Of a stretch of DNA of 64,000 nt, positions 43,419-51,446 are shown piece after piece; the stretch's first letter is position 1; each line of letters begins with the position of its first letter. The position numbers and the translations under genes were made by a program. The DNA is taken from the NCBI GenBank assembly GCA_000471045.1, contig KI301992.1, forward strand, positions 2,843,452 through 2,907,451, read 5' to 3'. The stretch is from an actinobacterium LLX17 (lineage in GTDB: Bacteria; Actinomycetota; Actinomycetes; Propionibacteriales; Nocardioidaceae). The notes under the pieces are model-generated. The model saw only the letters and a list, made by a program, of their open reading frames with translations, was not told the origin of the DNA and did no database searches.

Positions 43419-46400
43419 TCAGCCGGACTGCTCGGTGCCACCCCCTGCGGGCGGGGCACCTCCCTCGTCCTTCCACTCGGCGATCTGGTCGTCATCGGTG
43501 GCGGACTGTTGGGTGTCGACGTCGGCGAGGGGGACCGCGGTGGTGGCGGCCTGGCTCAGGTCGGCTCCGCTCGGGTTCGCGTCGGTCAGCTCGGCGACGT
43601 CGTCATCGACGGGATCGGGATCGGCCGCGTCGGCGACGTCGACGATCTCGCCCGGCGCCGCGACCGACTCGGTCGCCGGCTTCTCGTCGGCGTCCTTGTC
43701 CTCGTCGGAGTCGGTGTCGGCGGAGTCCGTGGTGTCGAGCACCTCGGCCTCCTCCTCGCGGGCGTCCTCCTCGACCGGCTCCTCGGGAGCGGCGGCCGGG
43801 GTGTCGTCCGTGGCCGGGGAGGCTTCCTCGTCGGGCGAGGCGGACTCGGCGTCCGGGTTCGTCGTGTCGCCCGGCTCGGGCTTGGGGTCCGGCGTCGGCT
43901 CGTCATCGGCGACCGTGTCACCGCTCGACTCGCCGGCGGGAGCGCTGGGGAGCAGGTCGGTGTTGACCGCGCCCACGTTGGCCCAGGCGCCCTCTTCCTT
44001 CTCGCCGGCGTCCTTGTCCTCGTCGGTCTCGGCGGAGTCCGTGGTGTCGAGCACCTCGGCCTCCTCTTCGCGGGCGTCCTCCTCGACCGGCTCCTCGGGA
44101 GCGGAGGCCGGGGTGTCGTCCGTGGCCGGGGAGGCTTCCTCGTCGGGCGAGGCGGACGGAGCGGACTCGGCGTCCGGGTTCGTCGTGTCGCCCGGCTCGG
44201 GCTTGGGGTCCGGCGTCGGCTCGTCGTCGGAGACGGTCTCGCCCGAGGCCTTCTCGTCGGCAGAGTCCTTCTCGTCGCCGGGCTCCTGCGTGGCGTCGGT
44301 CGCCGAACCAGCGGCCTCGGCGGAGTCGTCGGCAGCGTCTGACGCCTCGTCGGCGTCGTCGACCACACCGCTGTCGCCGGCACGGTCACCGGGCTCGCCG
44401 GCGTCCTGCTCGAGCGTCTCGGACTCGGAGTCGTCGTCGGCGCGAGCGTCGGCGTTGCGCGGCTCCTCGGCGAGCGGCGACTCGTCGGCATGGCCGGCGC
44501 CGTCGTCCTCGACCGGCACGTTGTGCTTGGCGGCCATCTCGTCGGTCGACTCGTCGGCGGTCGCCGGGTTCGGCTCGTCGAGCTTCTTGTCCTTGACCTC
44601 CTCGGCGGCGGCGGCAGTTGCCTCCTCCGCCTCGATCACGACGGCAGCGTCGTCCTCGGCCGTGGGCTCGGGCGCACGCTTGACGGCAGCGAGCAGCATC
44701 TGGGCCACGTCGATCACCTCGACCTCTTCACGGGCCGCACCCTCGGACTGCTTGAGCGTGAGGCCGTCGGACAGCATGACGCGGCAGAACGGGCAGCCCG
44801 TCGCGATCTTGTCGGCACCGGTGGCGATGGCCTCCTCGGTGCGGTTGACGTTGATCCGCGAGCCGATGGTCTCCTCCATCCACATGCGGGCACCACCGGC
44901 GCCACAGCAGAACGAGGTCTCCTTGTTGCGCGGCATCTCGGCGAACGTGGCGCCCGGGATGATCTCGAGCAGCTCACGCGGCGCCTCGTAGACCTGGTTG
45001 TGCCGGCCCAGGAAGCAGGGGTCGTGGTACGTGATGGTCTTGCCGCCCACGGCCGCACCGTTGCTGGCCGCCACCGGCGTCAGCTTGCCCTCGCGCACGA
45101 GGCGGTTGAGCAGCTGCGTGTGGTGCACGACCTCGAGCTCGATGCCGAACTCCTTGTACTCGTTCTTCAGCGTGTTGAAGCAGTGCGCGCAGGTCGAGAC
45201 GACCTTCTTGACGTTGGTCTCCTTGAAGACCTCGACGTTCTGCATCGCCAGCTGCTGGAACACGATCTCGTTGCCGGCGCGACGGGCGGAGTCGCCCGAG
45301 CAGGTCTCACCGTCGCCCAGCACCGCGAACGTCACGCCCGCCATGTCGAGCAGCTCGGCCACGGCCTGCGTGGTCTTCTTCGCGCGGTCCTCGTAGGCGC
45401 CGGCGCAGCCGACCCAGAACAGCCAGTCGACCTCGTCGAGGTTCTCGACGTCGACACCGACCTGCTTGACCTCGAAGTCGAGGTCGTCGGCCCACTTCAT
45501 GCGGTCGGCCGGCTTCATGTTCCAGGGGTTCCCCTTGCGCTCGAGGCCCTTGAAGATGTTGTTGAGCTCGGTGGGGAAGTTCGACTCCACGAGCACCTGG
45601 TAGCGGCGCATGTTGTCGATGTGGTCGACGTGCTCGATGTCGACGGGGCACTGCTGCACGCAGGCGCCGCAGTTGGTGCAGGACCACAGCACGTCGGGGT
45701 CGATGACGCCGTACATGTCGGCGTCGCCGATCAGCGGACGCTCGAGCTCGGTCTGCTGCTCCTCGGTGAGCGTCTCGGGGTCGGCGCCCAGCAGCGGGAT
45801 CTTGGCGTACGCGTGCTCGCGCAGGCCCATCACCAGCAGCTTCGGCGACAGGGGCTTCTCGGTGTTCCACGCGGGGCACTGGCTCTGACAGCGACCGCAC
45901 TCGGTGCAGGTCGTGAAGTCGAGCAGGTTCTTCCAGCTGAAGTCCTCGACCTTGCCGACACCGAGCTTCGCGAAGTCCTCTTCCTCGAGGTCCTCCATCT
46001 TCTCCATGTCGAGCTGCTCGCCGTTGATGTACAGCGGCACCAGGCCGCCGAGGGCCGTGCCGCCGTCGCCCTCGCGCTTGAACCAGATGTTCGGCCACGC
46101 GGTGAAGCGGTGCCAGGCCACGCCCATCGTGATGTTGCGGGCGATGACGATGAGCCAGACCATCGCCAGGACGATCTTGATCATCGCGATCGTGAAGATG
46201 AGGTTCTTCAGCGCGTCGGCGTCGGCCCAGCCGAACAGGGCGTCGCCGACCCACGAGCTGAGCGGGAAGTGGAAGCGGCTGGCGTAGTCGTCGCCCTCGG
46301 CCTGGAAGAGCCGGTACTCGGCGCCACGGATGAACAGGATGGCCGAGCCCTCGAGCATCGCCATGGCCTCGACGAAGTAGGCCTGCCAGAACGTGGAGCC

Positions 46401-46841
46401 GAAGAAGCGGCTCTTGCGCTCGAGCTTGCGCGGGTGGTTCCGCTGGCGCACGAAGATCAGGTAGAGGATGCCGATCGTGCTGAGCAGGCCGAGCGCTTCG
46501 GAGGCCCACTCGTACAGGAAGAAGTGGCCGATGATCGGCAGCGCGAACTCAGGGTCGAACAGCTGGAAGTAGCCCGTCAGGACGGCGGCGCTCAGCAGCA
46601 GGAAGCCCGCGTAGACGAACCAGTGCATGACACCGATCCACGTCCACTTGCCCTGCGCCATGCGCGTGTGGAGGAACGTCTCCTTCAACATCGTCAGCGT
46701 GCGCTGCGCCGGACGATCGGTGCGACCGATGGCCGGCTGGCCCACCTTGATGACCGAGACCATCTTCATGGTGGCCTGGATGGTGAGCGGTATCGCCACT
46801 GCGGTGACCGCGAGTGACACGACGATGGCGACGAGCTGCAT
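43419..46841 (-). CDS. Membrane (Fe-S)-binding heterodisulfide-reductase-like protein with acidic repeat tail
   Basis: A 1140-residue protein related to the large actinobacterial Fe-S reductases (mycobacterial Rv0338c type). About five to six membrane helices fill residues 1-240; a ferredoxin pair follows, CTECGRCQSQCP (~310) and CTNCGACVQQCP (~385); then two CCG-type cysteine-rich domains, the second with FCCGAGGARMWMEE (~643). It probably moves electrons between the membrane and a cytoplasmic partner; donor and acceptor are unknown. From ~715 to the end the chain is a disordered, Asp/Glu/Pro/Ala-rich tail containing a duplicated block of ~75 residues. The usual family length is near 850-900, so the tail is an addition. 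ATG 46841 gives MQLVAIVVSL. Confidence 0.85.
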   Translation of the reverse strand: MQLVAIVVSLAVTAVAIPLTIQATMKMVSVIKVGQPAIGRTDRPAQRTLTMLKETFLHTRMAQGKWTWIGVMHWFVYAGFLLLSAAVLTGYFQLFDPEFALPIIGHFFLYEWASEALGLLSTIGILYLIFVRQRNHPRKLERKSRFFGSTFWQAYFVEAMAMLEGSAILFIRGAEYRLFQAEGDDYASRFHFPLSSWVGDALFGWADADALKNLIFTIAMIKIVLAMVWLIVIARNITMGVAWHRFTAWPNIWFKREGDGGTALGGLVPLYINGEQLDMEKMEDLEEEDFAKLGVGKVEDFSWKNLLDFTTCTECGRCQSQCPAWNTEKPLSPKLLVMGLREHAYAKIPLLGADPETLTEEQQTELERPLIGDADMYGVIDPDVLWSCTNCGACVQQCPVDIEHVDHIDNMRRYQVLVESNFPTELNNIFKGLERKGNPWNMKPADRMKWADDLDFEVKQVGVDVENLDEVDWLFWVGCAGAYEDRAKKTTQAVAELLDMAGVTFAVLGDGETCSGDSARRAGNEIVFQQLAMQNVEVFKETNVKKVVSTCAHCFNTLKNEYKEFGIELEVVHHTQLLNRLVREGKLTPVAASNGAAVGGKTITYHDPCFLGRHNQVYEAPRELLEIIPGATFAEMPRNKETSFCCGAGGARMWMEETIGSRINVNRTEEAIATGADKIATGCPFCRVMLSDGLTLKQSEGAAREEVEVIDVAQMLLAAVKRAPEPTAEDDAAVVIEAEEATAAAAEEVKDKKLDEPNPATADESTDEMAAKHNVPVEDDGAGHADESPLAEEPRNADARADDDSESETLEQDAGEPGDRAGDSGVVDDADEASDAADDSAEAAGSATDATQEPGDEKDSADEKASGETVSDDEPTPDPKPEPGDTTNPDAESAPSASPDEEASPATDDTPASAPEEPVEEDAREEEAEVLDTTDSAETDEDKDAGEKEEGAWANVGAVNTDLLPSAPAGESSGDTVADDEPTPDPKPEPGDTTNPDAESASPDEEASPATDDTPAAAPEEPVEEDAREEEAEVLDTTDSADTDSDEDKDADEKPATESVAAPGEIVDVADAADPDPVDDDVAELTDANPSGADLSQAATTAVPLADVDTQQSATDDDQIAEWKDEGGAPPAGGGTEQSG
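43689..44230. repeat. Two ~220-base direct repeats inside the Fe-S protein gene
   Basis: Copy 1 (about 43689-43911) and copy 2 (about 44008-44230) are nearly identical, spaced about 319 bases start to start. Both encode the block from DEPTPDPKPEPGDTTNPDAE to LDTTDSA. Differences are small in-frame indels and point changes. Confidence 0.8.
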
Positions 46842-46869
46842 GTCGGCCTCAATTCCCGTGCGAATGACC

Positions 46870-46890
46870 CTGACAGTAGGGCTGACAGTA
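46870..46890. promoter_or_regulatory. Direct repeat CTGACAGTA x2 upstream of the Fe-S gene
   Basis: Two exact copies at 46870-46878 and 46882-46890 (12-base period), 29 bases before the start codon. A related CTGTC-GT-GACAG palindrome occurs further upstream near 46948. Candidate activator or repressor sites; the regulator is unknown. Confidence 0.4.
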
Positions 46891-47006
46891 ACCGCCCGGT
46901 CCCCATGATGAGCAGTAAGGCCACCCAAAGCACGCCGAACTTCCACTGTCGTGACAGGGGTCTCATTCCTGCCCATTCAGTCCCGCCCAGCAGCCCCGCA
47001 CGACGA

Positions 47007-47043
47007 CATCACCCCCGCCACCGGATCGGTGACGGGGGTGATG
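47007..47043. terminator. Terminator hairpin after the proline-rich surface protein gene
   Basis: CATCACCCCCGCCACC-ggatc-GGTGACGGGGGTGATG forms a 16-pair stem with one wobble, just downstream of the stop at 47058 (minus strand). Confidence 0.65.
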
Positions 47044-47057
47044 GTGTCCAGCCGGGA

Positions 47058-47651
47058 TCAGGCGCCCATCAGGCGGCGAGCGCCGTACGCGGCACCCGAG
47101 AGGCCCACGAGGCTGCCGCCGAGGAGCAGCCACTCGAGGCTGGAGGCTCCGCCGACCGGACCGAGGCCGGCATCGACGCGGGTCGGCGTCGCGACGCGGG
47201 ACCCCTGGGTCCCGGTGCTCGTGCTGGCCGAGTCCGTCGAGCTGGAGTCGGTGCCGCTCGAGTCGGGGGTGTCGGTCGGCTCGTCGCCGGACCCGCCGCC
47301 GTTGGTGAAGTCGTCCGGTCCGTCGAGCGGATCGCCGCACCCACCGTGGGTCGGGCACGGCTGCGGGGCCGTGATGCCACCGGGTCCCTGCGGGATGTCC
47401 GGGTTGACGTCCGGGCCGGGCTCGGGGTTGGTGATGGTTCCGGGGCCGTTGGGGCCCTGCGGGTCGACCGGGCCGGGCTGCGGCTGGGCGATGTCGCCGG
47501 GGCCCTGCGGGCCGACGGGGCCGGGCTGGGGCTGCGAGATGTTGCTGGGGCCGAACGGGACGACGTCGGCCGAGGCGGCGCCGGCGCCGAGGGTCAGGCC
47601 ACCGATCGTGAGGGCGGCGGAGGCGATCAGGCTGCGGGTGATGGCGTTCAT
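47058..47651 (-). CDS. Secreted proline-rich protein with C-terminal membrane anchor, likely sortase substrate
   Basis: A 197-residue protein. Signal peptide residues 1-28 (SLIASAALTIGGLTLGAGAASA), then tandem QPQPGPV/PQGPG-type repeats (~35-85), a Cys pair (PCPTHGGCG), a Ser/Thr-rich linker, and a C-terminal GPVGGASSLEW followed by a hydrophobic helix and ARRLMGA. That is a cell-wall-sorting layout with a non-canonical motif. It has an AAGGAG ribosome binding site. The promoter TGCAAG-N19-CCTACC is shared with the sortase and sigma genes next door, which supports sortase-dependent display. Confidence 0.75.
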   Translation of the reverse strand: MNAITRSLIASAALTIGGLTLGAGAASADVVPFGPSNISQPQPGPVGPQGPGDIAQPQPGPVDPQGPNGPGTITNPEPGPDVNPDIPQGPGGITAPQPCPTHGGCGDPLDGPDDFTNGGGSGDEPTDTPDSSGTDSSSTDSASTSTGTQGSRVATPTRVDAGLGPVGGASSLEWLLLGGSLVGLSGAAYGARRLMGA

Positions 47652-47699
47652 GGTGGTGCTCCTTGGGTGTGGGTCGTGCTGGTGTGTGTGTCTGTCGGA

Positions 47700-47730
47700 G
47701 GTAGGAGTTGTGGGCCGTGGATCCCTTGCA
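47700..47730 (-). promoter_or_regulatory. ECF-sigma-type promoter of the proline-rich protein gene
   Basis: On the minus strand: TGCAAG (47725-47730), 19-base spacer, CCTACC (47700-47705), 48 bases before the ATG. Box sequence and spacing are identical to those before the sortase and sigma genes. Confidence 0.75.
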
Positions 47731-47790
47731 CTTTTCGGAATCTTTTTCCGAAGGTTTTTTCGCGGGGCCGTTTTTGACTGGAATGGCAGG

Positions 47791-48411
47791 TCAGACGAGG
47801 TGTGCGAAGACGACGGTGTTGTCGGGGTAGCCGCCGCGCTCGGGGTCGCGTGGGCCCCCACAGGTGATGAGCCGCAGCAGTGGCTGCTGGCTGTCGACCC
47901 AGATACGGTCGGTGGGCAGGGCGTCCTTGGGGGTCTGGGTCACCTCGTCGACGACGAAGCGGGAGACGCCCTGCGTATGGCGCACGGTCACGACGTCGCC
48001 GGGTCGCAGCTCACCGAGCCGCCAGAACACGTCGGGCCCGGCCGGACCGTGCACGTGGGCCACCAGCACCGATCCGCCGGGCTCGCCGGGTCGCGGACCG
48101 GGGGAGTACCAGGCGGCGTCGCCGAAGTCGGGCGTCTGCATGGCTCCGTCGGCCTGCAGCCCCACGGCGCCCAGGGGCACGTCGACGCCGATGGCCTCGA
48201 TGCTGACTGAGAGCGGGTCACCCACCGGGATGGCGACCGGACGTTCCCGCGGTGCCAGCGTGAAGGGGCTTGCGGTGGCCGGGGCGGTGTCCGACGTGGT
48301 GGCGACGGGTGGCGCGTCGGACGCAGCACCCTGCGGGTCATGCACCGCCAGGGCGGTCAGCGCCAGGGCGAGCGCCAGGTGGCGCCGGAAGGAAGGGGTG
48401 GAACGGGACAT
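47791..48411 (-). CDS. Class F-type sortase
   Basis: A 206-residue transpeptidase with an N-terminal hydrophobic segment (~10-24), a Pro/Thr/Ala linker and the sortase barrel (~60-206). Catalytic residues appear as His in VAHVHGP (119 or 121), Cys in LITCGG (~184) and a nearby Arg in DPERGG (~192). It fits the short class E/F sortases of actinobacteria. Its expected job is to attach proteins with C-terminal sorting signals to the wall. The gene between it and 47 kb is the obvious candidate substrate. Confidence 0.85.
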   Translation of the reverse strand: MSRSTPSFRRHLALALALTALAVHDPQGAASDAPPVATTSDTAPATASPFTLAPRERPVAIPVGDPLSVSIEAIGVDVPLGAVGLQADGAMQTPDFGDAAWYSPGPRPGEPGGSVLVAHVHGPAGPDVFWRLGELRPGDVVTVRHTQGVSRFVVDEVTQTPKDALPTDRIWVDSQQPLLRLITCGGPRDPERGGYPDNTVVFAHLV

Positions 48412-48440
48412 GGCGGGACCTCCGGTGGTGGGGTGACACC

Positions 48441-48471
48441 GGTAGGAGCGCCGAGACGCCGATCTCTTGCA
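48441..48471 (-). promoter_or_regulatory. ECF-sigma-type promoter of the sortase gene
   Basis: TGCAAG (48466-48471), 19-base spacer, CCTACC (48441-48446), 29 bases before the sortase ATG on the minus strand. Confidence 0.75.
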
Positions 48472-48484
48472 GTTCTGTCGCGAC

Positions 48485-50143
48485 CTACTGCGCGCAGGGG
48501 TCCAGGTCGGCCGCGGTGGCGGGTCCGGTCACCGTGCTGCCGCTCGCGTCGACGGCGGTGGCGCGGAAGGTGTGCACCCCGCCGATCGGGATGGACACGG
48601 TCTTCGACCAGGCCGAGCCCGAACCTTCCATCGGGAGCGACCCTGAGCCGGACGGACCGGACCAGTCGAGACGGACGCCCGTCACGTCGGTGTCCGCGAC
48701 GCTGACCGAGACGGTCACGCTGCAGCTTGTGCCAGAGACGTTCGGTGCCCCGACGACGGGTGGGCGGTCCTGGTCGAGGGTCACCCGCACGCGGCCGGAG
48801 CCGTCGGCCCAGCGCAGGACGACGTCGGCGGCCGACGCCCCCTCGGGCACCGCATCGCGATCGGCACGCACCGTCACGTCGGACGAGCGTCCCGGCTCGA
48901 CCCGCACGCTGCGGGGCGCGGTCAGCCAGCCGGCGTTGGTCGTCAGCGCCACGTCGACGGCGGTGCCGCCTGAGTTGGTCAGGCGGAAGGACCCCGTCAT
49001 CGACGTGGTGCCGAGGTCGACCTGCGTCGTGGACAGGGCGATGGTGCCGGCGACGACGACCTCGGTAGGGGTCGTCGTGGGGTCCGGGGTGGGCTCGGTG
49101 GTGGGCTCTTCGGTGGTCGTCGCGCCCGGGGCGGGCTTCGGCGCCTTCGACTCGGAGTCGGACTCACCGGCACCGCCGGGCCACACGAGGGCGACGATGA
49201 CGGCCAGCACGGCCAGCACGCTGGCACCGGCGAGCACGCGCGTCGTCGTGGTGTTGGGGACGCCGGCCACGGTCGCGACCGCGCCGCCGGTGGTCTGGGT
49301 GAATCCGGAGGAGGCGACGAGGTGCGTCTCCACGACGCGGTCGCGCAGGGCCACCGGGGCCACCAGCAGCGGCACGCCCGCCAGCAGGGCCCAGGGGCTG
49401 ACGAGGATCTTGCGCCGTGCGCCGCAGACGTCACACCCGTCGACGTGTCGCGCGACCCGCTTGCGGATCAGCGGCGAGAACGTGCCGTCCCAGTCGACGA
49501 GCAGGGTGTCGAGCTCCTTGCAGTCGTCCCGGCCCAGGCGGGCGATCAGCAGTGCGCCGAGGGACCGATCGACCTGGTCGCGCAGCCGGCTCAGCAGCAC
49601 GTAGGCCTGCGACGTGGTGACGCCCATCGCCTCGCCGAGCTCGGCCCCCTCGAGGCCGTGGCGCAGGTGCAGGTTGAGGATGCTCTGGTCGCGCTCGGCG
49701 AGCCCCGCCGACGCGTCCCACACCAGCGTGCGCAGGGCGTCGAGCTCGGCCTCCTGATCGGGGGTGCGGTCGGCGTCAGCCATCTCGACCAGCGCCTCGT
49801 CGCCACCGAAGGCGACCCGCTTGCGGGCTCGCAACCGGCGCAGGCACTCGCTGCGCACGACGGCGTAGAGCCAGGGGCGCAGCCGGTCGGGGTCCCGCAG
49901 CTGCTCGAGCCGCTCGGCCACCACCACGAAGGAGTCGGCGACGGCGTCCTCGGCCTCCTCCTTCTGCCGGAGCATCGAGTGCGCGTAGTCGTAGAGACGG
50001 TCGCCGTACCGGTCGTAGACCGCGGCGAAGGAGTCCCGGTCGCCCGACAGCACCCCGGCGACCAGCGCAGCATCGGAGGGCCCGGCTGTCGAGGGGTTGG
50101 CGTTGGAGCGGTCGGCGTTGGAGGGGCCGGGGACCTCGCTCAT
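48485..50143 (-). CDS. Membrane-tethered ECF sigma factor with fused anti-sigma-like motif and Ig-like C-terminus
   Basis: A 552-residue fusion, about three times a normal ECF sigma. Sigma region 2 (~25-95: DSFAAVYDRYGDRLYDYA..WLYAVVRSECLRRLRARKR) and region 4 (~140-190: GLAERDQSILNLHLRHGLEGAELGEAMG..AYVLLSRLRDQ) are complete. A zinc-finger-like HxxxCxxC (His233, Cys237, Cys240), the signature of anti-sigma domains, follows. Then come a hydrophobic segment (~247-266), a clear membrane helix (302-323), a Thr/Pro linker and Ig-like/BACON strands to the end, with two cysteines. One crossing puts the C-terminus outside; two would put it inside. Its own gene and its two downstream neighbours carry the same promoter, so autoregulation is likely. 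Confidence 0.88.
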   Translation of the reverse strand: MSEVPGPSNADRSNANPSTAGPSDAALVAGVLSGDRDSFAAVYDRYGDRLYDYAHSMLRQKEEAEDAVADSFVVVAERLEQLRDPDRLRPWLYAVVRSECLRRLRARKRVAFGGDEALVEMADADRTPDQEAELDALRTLVWDASAGLAERDQSILNLHLRHGLEGAELGEAMGVTTSQAYVLLSRLRDQVDRSLGALLIARLGRDDCKELDTLLVDWDGTFSPLIRKRVARHVDGCDVCGARRKILVSPWALLAGVPLLVAPVALRDRVVETHLVASSGFTQTTGGAVATVAGVPNTTTTRVLAGASVLAVLAVIVALVWPGGAGESDSESKAPKPAPGATTTEEPTTEPTPDPTTTPTEVVVAGTIALSTTQVDLGTTSMTGSFRLTNSGGTAVDVALTTNAGWLTAPRSVRVEPGRSSDVTVRADRDAVPEGASAADVVLRWADGSGRVRVTLDQDRPPVVGAPNVSGTSCSVTVSVSVADTDVTGVRLDWSGPSGSGSLPMEGSGSAWSKTVSIPIGGVHTFRATAVDASGSTVTGPATAADLDPCAQ

Positions 50144-50213
50144 GTCCGGATCCTAGGGCTCGCAAGCCCGTCGTGGTCGACATCGCGCATCTCTCTCCTC
50201 GTCCGTTCTCACG

Positions 50214-50244
50214 GGTAGGAGTCGTCAGGCGTGCAGACCTTGCA
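50214..50244 (-). promoter_or_regulatory. ECF-sigma-type promoter of the sigma factor gene
   Basis: TGCAAG (50239-50244), 19-base spacer, CCTACC (50214-50219), 70 bases before the sigma ATG on the minus strand. Confidence 0.75.
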
Positions 50245-50250
50245 CTTTCC

Positions 50251-51423
50251 TCACCGGTGTTCGGTGACCTGCTCGGTGAGCACCGGGATCAACGGGACCG
50301 CCAGCACGGGGAAGATGGCGACGATCGCGAACGCCCAGCCGTAGCCCGGACCCGCGATGACGGCGCCGATCCCGGGTGGAACGGCGGCCGCCGCGAGGTA
50401 CTGGCCGGTGTTCTGCAGGCCCATCGCCCGGCCCGACCAGTGCGAGCCGGCGGTCTCGGCCACGGCCGTGAACGCCATGCCGTTGTCGACCACGGTCACG
50501 ACGCTCGCCACGACGATGACGGCGACGGCGACGGGGGTGTCGACCAGCAGGCCCAGCGCCAGCATCGTGACGGCTGCGGCCACCGCGACCTGCCGCATGG
50601 GCCGCAGCCGGCTGGCGACCTGGTCGGTCCACCACCCGGCGCCGATGCGGCCGAGAGCCCCGAGCAGCTGGGCCACCAGCACCAGGGCGCCGGCGAGCCC
50701 CGCGGCGAACCCACGGGCGTCGATCAGCCAGACGAGCATGAAGGTCCAGACCGTGTACTGCGGCACGACCAGCAGGGCGGAGGCGAGGTGGATCCGCACC
50801 AGCCCGAGCCGGCGGCGGTACGGGTTCGCGCCACCGGGCGTCGAGCGGTCGAGGGGCTCGCGGGGTGGGTCGACGATCGCCACGGCGCACACGGCCGCGG
50901 TGACGGCCACCATCACTCCAGCCGCGACCAGGACCGTCATGAGTCCGCGCGACGAGGCCAGCGTGGGAGTGAGCACGGCGCCGATGCCCATGCCGAGAGG
51001 CAGAGCGGTCTGCCGGATGCCCATCGCGGTGCCGCGACGTTCGGGGCCGAACCAGCCGACGACGAGCCGGCCGCTCGCCGAGTTCGGGCTGGCCGCGCCG
51101 ACGCCGACCACGAACCACCAGGCGCCGAGCGCGACGTAGCCGTCCGCGGTCGCCGAGCCGAGCATCGCGGCCGCCACCACGGCCAGACCGCCGGCCATCG
51201 CGAGCCGCTCGCCCCAGCGGTCGACCACGACGCCCCACAGCACGAGGCTGACCATCGTGCCGACGAGTGGAGTGGCGGCCAGTGCGCCGGCCTGCGTCAG
51301 GGAGAGGCCGCGCTCGAGGTGCAGGTACGGGATGAGGAACGGCGGGACGCTCGCGGCGACGGTTCCGGCCACCTGGCCGACCATCCCGATGCCCAGCATC
51401 CACCAGCGCCGCGACCCGTTCAC
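50251..51423 (-). CDS. MFS transporter
   Basis: A 390-residue, 12-helix transporter (MNGSRRWWMLGIG start). Loop 2-3 has WGVVVDRWGERLAM, the MFS signature region. Substrate unknown; drug or metabolite efflux is the generic guess. GTG 51423 has a CAGACT -10-like box six bases upstream, inside the end of the DUF4916 gene region; the longer in-frame start at 51588 would overlap that gene almost entirely. Confidence 0.82.
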   Translation of the reverse strand: MNGSRRWWMLGIGMVGQVAGTVAASVPPFLIPYLHLERGLSLTQAGALAATPLVGTMVSLVLWGVVVDRWGERLAMAGGLAVVAAAMLGSATADGYVALGAWWFVVGVGAASPNSASGRLVVGWFGPERRGTAMGIRQTALPLGMGIGAVLTPTLASSRGLMTVLVAAGVMVAVTAAVCAVAIVDPPREPLDRSTPGGANPYRRRLGLVRIHLASALLVVPQYTVWTFMLVWLIDARGFAAGLAGALVLVAQLLGALGRIGAGWWTDQVASRLRPMRQVAVAAAVTMLALGLLVDTPVAVAVIVVASVVTVVDNGMAFTAVAETAGSHWSGRAMGLQNTGQYLAAAAVPPGIGAVIAGPGYGWAFAIVAIFPVLAVPLIPVLTEQVTEHR

Positions 51424-51446
51424 GGCGTCAGTCTGCTCCCGTGGGC

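Noticed and set aside
43689..44230. CRISPR-like array suggested by repeated units in the Fe-S gene
   Set aside because: Only two long in-frame repeats exist; there are no short regular repeats with unique spacers.
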